NCBI GenBank assembly: GCA_958510825.1
Contig: OY294049.1
Location: 39,398,774-39,462,773, forward strand
Length of the DNA stretch: 64,000 nt
From: Brachypterus glaber
Lineage: Eukaryota; Arthropoda; Insecta; Coleoptera; Kateretidae
Direction of reading: 5' to 3'
The stretch's first letter is position 1. Each line of letters opens with the position of its first letter. The notes beneath the pieces were generated by a model. It was not told where the DNA came from. It saw only the letters and a list, made by a program, of their open reading frames with translations, and did no database searches. Shown here one piece after another: positions 55,628-64,000 of this stretch. The position numbers and the translations under genes are program-made.

Positions 55628-55995
55628 ATCTTGATTTAAAGGTACCTTTTGCAGTTTTTTGCAAATAACTTCTACAGTAATTTTTTTTTAAATCAAGCTA
55701 TAAGAGAAAAGAAAGCTTATAAAATTCTCTACAAAATAGTTGTTTAAGTTTTTTTTCTAACTTGCTTAGTTTTTGAGAAAACCAGAAAATGGTCAAAAAT
55801 TGTCCGATACCTTGACTTTAAGGTACACGTTTGGAGTTTTTTGCAAATATCTTCTATACGATCAACTTACTGAAAAAATAACTTATTATAAAAAAGAAAG
55901 CCTATAAAATTCTCTAAAAAATACATGGTAAAAACTTTTTTCTATCTTACTTAGTTTTTGAGAAAATGGGCAAAAATTGTGGAGATATCTTGATT
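55628..55995. repeat. Diverged tandem duplication (~175 bp period)
   Basis: Two consecutive units share CTTGA-TTTAAGGTAC, GAGTTTTTTGCAAATA-CTTCTA, AAAAGAAAGC-TATAAAATTC, TACTTAGTTTTTGAGAAAA and ATGG-CAAAAATTGT in the same order. No coding potential. The repeat is old judging from the many differences. Confidence 0.6.
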
Positions 55996-55999
55996 TTAA

Positions 56000-56917
56000 G
56001 GTCTTTTAAGATCCAAACCATTAGATTTGGATTTTATTGTCTACCTGATACTCGAGAAACCGCATAAAACGAAAATTCTACATCTAGTTTAAGCAAATAT
56101 TGAAGTTTATATCATCTTTATCAAGTTAGCTGGGAAAAAGTAGATAATATATAGATAATTTCATAAGCTTAATTCATTATCATAACTTATTTTTTAAAAA
56201 TATTAGCCAAGACGACTCTTTAAGCGTTTCGCGGCTCCTTTGAAAATTTCGCGGACTATTTAACTGCTTCGCAGACCCTCAAGGACTTTACCGACCCTAA
56301 GTACCCAGTCCGCCACTGCTTCATATAAAAACAGTATGAAAATGTGAAAAAAAAACTGAAAGAGATTTTTTTTTCGAAAAATATATTTGTTTTGTCTTTT
56401 TTTCTTGTTTTTATGAATATGAGGTTTTGGGGGGTTCATGTGTTTCAACAGAGTGAATAGCGGGTATTTTTTTATAGACAAAAAAAATTATAAATAAAAA
56501 ATAAAAAAAACTAATAATTCGATATTTTTAAACTATAAATACTTTTAGGACAAGTGCTCTTATCGGAGACAGCTACTTTTAATCCATTCTCAAACACGTT
56601 TTTTAAAAATTAATTATTTTTCTGTGTGTTTTATGACAAAGTTGGAAAACCAAATTGCACCAGTATGTTTTGGTTTGTATTACGGAAAACTCGGTTTTCG
56701 CATTATGTTCCGTTATGGGCATGATGGTGAAGTAGACCGCGACATATGTATAGTCTATCTGGATGAGCGTAAAGCCCATATGACCGTGGAACACAGGTTT
56801 AGTAGTTTCATGCTAAAATTGAGAGGCTTGTGGCAACAAGGTACTGAATGCACATTTATCTTAGTTTAGGGGGTTTTCTACCTTCAAATTTTAAACATAT
56901 TTTGTTTTTAAACAATT
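56000..56917. other. Intergenic stretch with a GC-richer patch
   Basis: At 56690-56860 composition is GC-richer than around it and a frame of 81 codons (56624-56869) is open on the plus strand, with another on the minus strand. I do not recognise either peptide. It could be a diverged transposon or host exon fragment. Confidence 0.35.
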
Positions 56918-57477
56918 TTTTTATATAGAAAGAAAAAAATATATAATTTTGAAATTTTGTAGGTATGTTTATTTATTAAAAAAAATATATATACATTTTT
57001 TTTATATTTTTAAAGTGCCATTTTTTGCCAAAAAACAGTGGTCGCCATGATTCCGGCCGTTTGGATCGACTAAAAAAAAATGGAATATTATTCAGTATTA
57101 AAGTCGCTATAGTCGCTATATCTATAAAAAAAAATGGCCAACAATAACAAAATAGCAGACATTTTTCTTGAAAATTATTTAAAAATTTTTGAAAAACGTC
57201 CACCATTTTGTTGTTTTTTGGCCAAAAAAGTTTCTTTTAGCTAGGGCTATAGCGACTTCAATACTGAATAATATCCCGTTTTTCAGTCGATCCAAACGGC
57301 CGGAATCATGGCGACCACTGTTTTTTGATGTTAAAAAAAAATTATGGCAAAAAAATGGCATTTTAAAAACCTATATTTTTTTGCATTCTTTAAATATAAA
57401 TAAACATATATGTTTATGGTATACATACCTACAAAATTTCACAATGATATCTTTTTTTTTTTTCATATAAAAAAATG
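56918..57477. mobile_element. Long palindrome R, full copy
   Basis: About 560 bp with arms of roughly 250 bp: GGTATGTTTATTTATT, AAAGTGCCATTTTTTGCCAA, AGTGGTCGCCATGATTCCGG and GTTTGGATCGACTAAAAAAA, mirrored by TCAGTCGATCCAAACGGCCG, GAATCATGGCGACCACTG, AAAATGGCATTTT and CATACCTACAAAATTTCACA. The centre is near 57180. Half a copy sits at 24446-25480 around element H. Frames on both strands are arm read-throughs. Confidence 0.82.
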
Positions 57478-58419
57478 TAAAAAACCAAAATAATTTTTAA
57501 AATTTAAAGGTAATAAGACCCTGAAGGAAATCGATTTTAAAAGGTTTTGGCTGAAATCCCATAATTAGGTATTATTTTTTTCAGTAAATAATAATTTGAC
57601 AGCTATGTAGCTACATTTAGGGGCAATTTCCTAGGAAGATATCTTGATTCATTTGAAAATCTGGATTATGCCCCCTTTGTTTCCCTGCACCCTTTATCTA
57701 TTTTTGAGAAAGATACTTATTTGCAGATTTTACACTTACCTATATATAAAGATTTGGATTATTTAAGCAGATCTTACCTGAAAAAAATAAAAAATAGTTA
57801 ATAAAAAAATAAATAATACTTAATTACGAAAATCCGTGCCACGAAAAATGTTACTTTTTAAAAGGCTATAACTCCTTTGATATTAAGTTTAGGTATTTTG
57901 GTGAAGAATACTTTTTTGCTCAGTTTTAAACGAAGAATCGCCCTGTAGAATTAAAATTTTATTGGTACTTTTTTTGTTCCTCATTCAGCATGTCCATCTT
58001 CGAAGGGGCGCAGCTCCCTTAGGGCTTATTTCCGGGCCTTTTTTTCATATTTTGTAACGTAAAATAACCTCTTAAATTTCTCGAACTTATTTCTGAATAA
58101 CCCTATATAAAATTTATTTTCAGAAAAATTGCATTAGTTTTTCAGAAGAATCTTTGTTGTTTATGTCACATTTGTTCGCTATATCATTGCAAAATTATGT
58201 CAACCTTAATGTTACATGTATGATATTTATGTCTTCTGTGCTATGTAGGTGTATTGTTACAGTTTTATATTTTAAACGTGCTTTGTACGTTCTACAATTT
58301 ATTATATTTACCACATATATTATATTATCTTTGTTGGTTGCCTTTCTGAAAACGTTTCATATCATTTTAGTGTTAAAATGTTTATATTATGTTAAAAAAT
58401 AATAATTAAATATATTATA
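57478..58419. other. Intergenic stretch with T-family right end
   Basis: CAGCTCCCTTAGGGCTTATT, TCCGG, TTTTTTTCATATTTT, then TTATTTCTGAATAACCCTA at about 58008-58106 match the right half of element T copy 1 (43600-43697). The left end is absent. The frame at 58154-58402 is hydrophobic and AT-rich with no recognised family. Confidence 0.5.
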
Positions 58420-58680
58420 AATCTATTTATAATCATCGTATAGTAGACCACAAACATAAGAGATTTTTTTTAGCGAACATTTTTTCTGGCGCGTGTCAAG
58501 GTATATTGTCATCAGTCGCTGTCTCACATTTATTAGTTTCAAATGTAAACATTCTAGTACATCTCTGGCGTCTACTATATAGAGTGATATTGGTAGCCAG
58601 CTACAGTCAACAGTATCTGTACGATGAAAAATATATTTATAATTTTGATTAAAATTAAAAAAAATCTTGTCATCATGTTA
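58420..58680 (-). repeat. Relic of the hammerhead retroelement, core lost
   Basis: TCTATTTATAATCATCGTAT at the left and TATAGAGTGATATTGGTAG, then GTACGATGAAAAATATATTT, TAATTTTGATTAAAATTAAA at the right match the border, stem I side and inverted tail of the 42-kb insertion. About 130 bp interrupt the left part at 58446-58575, and the CUGANGA/GAAA boxes are not preserved. It shows the same order (border, stem I, inverted tail) in a decayed copy. Confidence 0.6.
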
Positions 58681-60453
58681 AAAAATAGTTGTTTCAAAGT
58701 CAAGATTAGATATAACGACTTTTAAGGAAGATACTATGCGTGACAAGTCAGGAGACTCTTGAAACGTCTAGTCCAACAAAGAGGCAGTTCTGGCCTTGGC
58801 GCATACGGTATGCATATGGCATATAGGCGGTCACGATAAGAATCAAGCTTCTATATTATATTCTTATTTAAATAAGTTATACCTATTCAAAGTTGCACCC
58901 ATTTACGGTACATAAAATTTTATTATTCTATTTGTGACATCCATGCCGTTTATATAATGTCATGGAAAGGGGAATGGTAGAATTTTGAAGTTCAGCAGAC
59001 CATTACAACTGGTAAAATTGTTCGTTACAAAATTGTGACCATTCCAGTTGAAGTAAAACGTATTCATTAATTTTGTTTGCTCTTCTGAAAGCTAATTGAC
59101 TGTCGAAGTTTTTGTTTTTGAAGCGTCATTTATGTTGAGTTTCTTACAATACTCCTACTGCGCCATGTATTTTGTATGTATTATCTAAATTTAAGTAAAA
59201 AAATAATTAAATATTTTTTGACATGTCGCACACTGAAAACTAAACCGTCACAACTTGAAATTTTTGATTTTGAGATTTTGTGCTAAAATGACATAAAATT
59301 AAGCCACCTATCTATTGAAAGATTAATTAGCTACAAATGGACACTATGGTCTGTTTTTTCAAGCAAGATAGTAAATTAAAAATCGCATAGTTTTGCTATT
59401 ATCTAAACACACAGTTTTCATTCAAATTTTCTGTCAATGGAAATAATTACTCCAGGGTCGTAATTATTTCCAGACAGCAAATTTTCATGGAAACAGCGAA
59501 TTTTTCCCGCATAATTCTCAGCCTGTAATTATATATCGTAGATTTGTAAATGATCTGGAACTATATTGAACATTTTTATTCTGTCAACGTGACCATTTCA
59601 GTTTTAATGACTTCCATAAAAGCAATTGCATAAATTAAAAAGCAACAAATCTAGAAAAATATTCTTTTTCTGATGAAAAGGCAAAAATGTATTTATTTCA
59701 GCAATCTTATACAGAGCTTCAGTTACTAATATTATAAAAACGTTTTTCTAGATCAGAATAAATGAAGAGGCTTTTCATAAGGGGGTGAAATTTCACTCGA
59801 ATTTTTAGGAGTATTTTCGGATATCACTAAACACAAATTTTTATTTTTTTTTAATTCAAATTAACGGATCCAATTATCCAAAAATTGGTACTTGGACTAG
59901 GTTTTTTAGGTCTTTAAATGAAACTGTTCAAAATTATATAATTTTGCACTTTTTATATATAACTATGCAAAACGGCTAAAAAAGTTTTTATTGTTAAATT
60001 TTCTAATTAAATGGTGCTTTTCATTTTTGTTTTGGATAGGTTAAACAGTTTTAAAAATATACTCGTCCGAAAAATTTAAAGTAAAGCAAAATCCGCCACT
60101 CCTTTTACCACTCCAGCTTCAATATTATCGCTGCTTTGAGTTATTTATGAGGATTATGTGTCATACTGTCGATTTTATGAAAAAACGCAGATGTTACCAA
60201 AATAACATTTACTCGCCTTATGAATGTTACCCTCTTTAAATGCCGATAAAAGGCGAAAATTTCTAGAAATCAAGTGCCATCCAAGTCCGATTTCTCCCAG
60301 ACAGGGATAATGTCATTACAAGGATCAATGATAAAGTTTTAAGATAATTTTTCTGGTTACATTCAGTGGTTTGGAGGTTTTCCATAAGGCGGGCTAAAAA
60401 AGTATTTTTTTATGTACAAGGAGAAACAATTTAGAAACCATTACCAAAAAATA
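58681..60453. other. Intergenic stretch with short F fragment
   Basis: 59411-59520 is a third, shorter copy of repeat F's hairpin region (CACAGTTTTCATTCAAATTT, GGAAATAATTACTCCAGG, TTATTTCCAGACAGCAAATT). The rest contains no recognised gene or repeat. Confidence 0.6.
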
Positions 60454-61499
60454 CACTAGGACAAAAAATTAAAGGATCAAAAAAAAATCCAAATTTTTAG
60501 CGATTTTTCAAATGGCTGTATCTTTGTGAAAAATAGACATATCGGAGTCATGAGAAAAACAATTTGAAGCTTGAAGTCTCTAGTTTTGAGATATTGGGAC
60601 AAACATTTTTTTGGAGCAGAAGAAAACATTTTTGATTTTTTTTTGTTTTTTTTTTTTGGTCCACGGACTTTAAAAATTATTTTCGGGGGGTCGGATAGGT
60701 TGTTTATCCAGCTTTAATTGTTTTTTTTGTAAGCTTTGATACGACCATTTCTCGCTGAGCTATTGGACTTTGAATGGAAATGGATCATTTTGTCTTGGAT
60801 CATGGATATCTCAGCAACCAGTGGTCCCACAGAGAATTGAAGAGGGGTTTCAGAAACTTGAATAAATTCTCTACAAGGTTTGGCCATCGTTTTTCTTTTT
60901 TTTTAATTTTCCATTCTTAACATGATTTTGAAAAATCGCGAAAAAATGGACTTTTGGAGGTTTATTGGAATATCACGCCCGGCATTAAGAATATTGCGAA
61001 AACGACTAATGTTAAGTGTGCCTTTTACAGCTCAATATATTCACAAAAACTCTACAAAGTTTCAATTCGATCCATCCAGCCGTTGTTTTGTTTCATTAGA
61101 CTGAATTTTTGAAAACATTAAAGGATCACGTTTTTTCTTTTAAACGCACAAAAAAAGGTCCAGACCCTTGAGACAGACCATGATATTCCTATGTATTTTT
61201 CGACGCTGAATCTGAAAACTACCCTTAAAAGGGGTGAAAAATTGAGTTCGAATTGAAGCCGAATTGGAGGTCAAAAAAATTTCGACACCCCTAGAGTTAA
61301 CCACGGTACTCATTAGGATTGCGCGATACTTGTTGCTCCAAAAAAATGTTTGTCCCAATATCTCAAAACTAGAGACTTCAAGCTTCAAATTGTTTTTTTC
61401 ATGACTTCGATATGTCTATTTTTCACAAAGATACAGCCATTTGAAAAATCGCTAAAAATTTGGATTTTTTTTTTGATCCTTTAATTTTTTGTCCTAGTG
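60454..61499. mobile_element. TA-flanked element I with long inverted ends
   Basis: A 1,046-bp element between TA dinucleotides. Left end CACTAGGACAAAAAATTAAA, right end TTTAATTTTTTGTCCTAGTG. The arms are about 170-180 bp and include ATTTTTAGCGATTTTTCAAA, TGGCTGTATCTTTGTGAAAA and CTCTAGTTTTGAGATATTGG. The ~700-bp centre has a 60-codon frame (60922-61104) and a minus frame reaching into the arm, neither recognisable as transposase. The termini fit a Tc1/mariner-type non-autonomous element. Confidence 0.87.
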
Positions 61500-62225
61500 T
61501 ATATAACCAAGAAAAGAGTCTAAATTCATGAATTTTCCATTTTTACTTTCCTCTAGCAGAACAGATTAAAACAAATATAATTTTGCTACGACTGGCCACT
61601 CTCATTATTGGAATTGACTAAAAAATCTTTGTTTTGCCTTTGTCTGCCTGTCTGTTTGTTTGTATGCAAACCATGCAACTTTTGAACAGATGGACCGATT
61701 TAAAAAAAATCACCAAACGATTCGGGACTTTGGTAGTTTGCGACGTAAGATATGGTTAACATTGGCGTGGAGTAGGAGAGTAAAAGGGGCACAAACTAGC
61801 ATAAACTAGCATAACCCGTGTATTAGAACAAAATTATTGGACAGTTAAAAGGCACTTTAAAACTCCTTTAAAAGTTTTTGATAATTTTTGTTTTTTTTTT
61901 GTAATATTATTTAAACCCACCCTAGTATTGCTCCCATTTTAAGAATTTATCTTCTGCTCGGAGCAGACTCTCTCCCATAGTCACGTTTCTGACATGCCCG
62001 TTTGATTTTATGGTTAATACGAAAACTTGATAAGAAACTATTGTAGAAAAACTATTTGCCTTGAGTTTATGCAGCTGCATCGATAGAAAAACGATTTTTC
62101 AAGTCATTTTCATTCATTTTCAAGGTTTTGTATCTCATACTAGTATACCCAAGGGACAAAAAAGAATCTAGAAAGTCTAAACTCAAAAAAAATCGTAAAA
62201 ACTGTTTTGTTCTAAATTTAAATGC
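61500..62225. other. Intergenic stretch
   Basis: Holds a CTGCCTGTCTGTTTGTTTG microsatellite (about 61645) followed by sequence loosely like repeat G in forward sense (ACCGATTTAAAAAAAATCAC). No gene. Confidence 0.45.
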
Positions 62226-63105
62226 AAAATAAAACTAGATGAAACGTTGCAAGCCCCCTGTCACAACATCGGCACTATTGGGACCACTAATAACATGCTA
62301 TTTGAACAGGGTAGCATAACATAATTACAATTTTACTACTACTCTTCACTGCACAAACTAACTTGTATAATATTTATATTAAACTTTAGCTTTTCTTGTA
62401 CACTTAATATATAATTAAAATTAATAATAAAAATATGTTTTTACTTGGATGCAAGTTGAACTTATTAATTACAATTTTTGATTGATTTTAAAAACAAATG
62501 AATGGAAGCTTCAAATTTGTACACTAGAGCCATCTAGTTAGCAAATTTCAAACTATGTGTTTTGTTTGATTTTAAATTCTGTATCATTATATTCTAGCAA
62601 AAAACTGTGTATAACATTTTTATGGGGCTTAAAAAGAGCTTTTATTTAAAATATAATTTTTAAAAATCGGGTTATAAATGTGTGAGATGCGCTATATAAA
62701 ACCTTTTACTGCTTTAATCTCAATATCTCGAAAACAATGCGTTTTAGGAAAACGTTGTTTATAACATTTTTTGACCAATTTTAAATTATCTTTTATATAA
62801 GTGCTAAATTAACCAAATACAATAATAATTGCCTTAATTATAAACAAAAAACGCGAAAAATAGGAGTTTTACCCTATTTTTACCCCTTGCCCCCAATCGT
62901 TTACCCCCAAAATCTAATCAGCTCTTCCGAATACGATAAGAAACAATATGCAAAAAACCGCAAGTCAATATCTCATGTAGAAATGTAGTTAGAGAGTTTA
63001 CACGCAGACAGAGACAGACAGACAGACAGACAGACGGACGCAAAAATTTTTTTACTGATTTCGACTCAGAATGGTCTAAAACGTCGAGAAATGTGAAAAA
63101 AACGT
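62226..63105 (-). repeat. Dispersed repeat G, copy 2, with internal insertion
   Basis: Reverse copy of 20258-20800: GATGAAACGTTGCAAG, ATGCGTTTTAGGAAAACGTT, AATACGATAAGAAACAATAT, GACAGACAGACAGACAGACG and TCTAAAACGTCGAGAAATGT. About 290 bp at roughly 62273-62565 have no counterpart in copy 1. Confidence 0.8.
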
Positions 63106-63140
63106 GGTCAAAGATTTTGACTTTTCGGCGAAGATTTCAA

Positions 63141-63177
63141 TACATCGGCACTCTTAGTAGCACTAAGTGCCGATGTA
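63141..63177. repeat. Perfect small hairpin
   Basis: TACATCGGCACT and AGTGCCGATGTA are perfect reverse complements separated by 13 bases. It lies 35 bp outside repeat G copy 2. ACATCGGCACT also occurs at 62264-62274, near the other end of G. Could be a terminator-like or element-border structure. Confidence 0.55.
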
Positions 63178-63550
63178 AAAAAAAACAATAAATTATATGA
63201 ATATGTTGTTGTAAAAATGCTTTATCTCATAATTTATTATTTAAATTGTAAAATCTTTTTATATTATTTCTGGCAAATTTAATTAAAGAACGTATATTTC
63301 ATGAAACATTTGTCCTTACTTATAGCGTAAAAATTATTAAAAACACTTAAATTGCATTAAATAGCATCGTTTTCAGTTTTATATTAAGGCTTGCCTCATG
63401 AAAATGTACCATGTACGGTTAATTATTTGAAATTATCTATAGTATCCTGTCTGTCTGTCTCATCGGGATAATTTGTTACCACGATAACTCGATAATGCTC
63501 TGATAAAGATTCCAATTTTTTACCATAAGTTCTTTATCCAAAGTTCTCGG
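63178..63550. other. Intergenic stretch with CTGT microsatellite-linked repeat
   Basis: CCTGTCTGTCTGTCTC, then TTGTTACCACGATAACTCGA and TTTATCCAAAGTTCTCGG, are partly shared with 4030-4130 and 42985-43015. Likely a degraded dispersed repeat that runs into F. No gene. Confidence 0.45.
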
Positions 63551-64000
63551 CTGAGAATTATGCGGAAAAAATTCGCTGATTTCATGAAATTTTGATGTCT
63601 GGAAATAATTACGACCGGGGCATGCCCCTGGAGTAATTATTTCGTTTGACAGAAAATTTGAATGAAAACTGTGAATTTTTCCCGATAATTCGAAGAATCA
63701 TGTGTAATTCGGAAGATTATTTTTTAACGATTTATAATATGTCAAACCTACTTTTATATTTTTTTTTCATCGCAAAATTATTATTATATAAATTGTTTTG
63801 TTACTTATCTTAAAATTTTTACATTTACATTTTTAATTATTTAAGGTATGCAATTTTGTTGTAAAAGAGAAATATAGAAAAACAAAACACTACAGCGATT
63901 CTCACTAGAATTTTCTACAGTAGAAAATTCCCAGTATAACTGTAATATGATTGGACAGAAATAAACACGTGGTCAGAAATATTGTTAAATGATTAGTTCA
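63551..64000 (-). repeat. Dispersed repeat F, copy 2 (runs off the window)
   Basis: Reverse copy of 9089-10170 without the element D insertion: the hairpin GGAAATAATTACGACCGGGG-CATGCCCCTGGAGTAATTAT, then ATTCGAAGAATCATGTGTAA, TATGTCAAACCTACTTTTAT, TTACAACAAAATTGC-type words and AATATTGTTAAATGATTAGT at the edge. It shows what the interrupted copy at 9.1-10.2 kb looked like before D arrived. Confidence 0.78.

Noticed and set aside
58508..58530. Minus-strand CTGATGA near the hammerhead relic
   Set aside because: No GAAAC box at usable distance and no flanking helices; it lies in the inserted segment and not the ribozyme position.

Overview
The window is a strongly AT-rich, non-coding stretch of a eukaryotic genome, most likely an arthropod and probably an insect. 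The evidence for that is a tRNA-derived SINE, decayed non-LTR retrotransposons of insect type, and a dense population of terminal-inverted-repeat elements flanked by TA or 8-bp duplications. There is no convincing host protein gene, rRNA or tRNA gene, or CRISPR array. Almost every open frame is chance or a read-through of a repeat. The only protein homology I can defend is retrotransposon debris on three stretches: an RNase H/zinc-knuckle LINE tail at 19.0-20.1 kb, a second tail of the same type at 35.7-36.0 kb, and a reverse-transcriptase fragment at 23.2-24.3 kb.

Layout. 0-8 kb: partial mariner-like end, two copies of a hAT-type MITE (B), the first copy of MITE family A, and TA-flanked palindromes. 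9-15 kb: nested element F interrupted by hairpin-rich element D, A copy 2, repeat K, a decayed hammerhead-ribozyme relic, palindromes V and W. 17.5-22.6 kb: a SINE split by an unknown insert, a LINE whose RNase H frame is broken by A copy 3, repeat G, A copy 4, palindrome Z. 23-31.6 kb: RT fragment, a Tc1/mariner-like palindrome (H) nested in palindrome R, and short palindromic modules (L, M) with CpG-rich cores. 32-39 kb: repeat K, the B/LINE nest, an intact SINE with its target duplication, C and D. 40-43 kb: a 950-bp hairpin with G-rich arms, then the most interesting locus, an insertion with a 15-bp target duplication carrying two identical intact hammerhead ribozymes 354 bp apart. 43.7-64 kb: further palindromes (N44, J, AH, AA, AB, M, N, O, R, I), a cluster of hammerhead-like core motifs at 48.0-48.7 kb, and second copies of G and F.

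How the parts work together. The window is a graveyard of non-autonomous elements depending on machinery encoded elsewhere. The 42.3-42.9 kb insertion has the architecture expected of an animal retrozyme or Penelope-like (PLE) non-autonomous element: two tandem self-cleaving type I hammerheads on the minus strand would release a 354-nt RNA. A decayed relative at 12.9-13.1 kb and a core-less relic at 58.4-58.65 kb show that the family has been active here more than once. A second theme is a set of short palindromes sharing the terminus AATAGTTATTTAT but carrying different CpG-rich hairpin cores.
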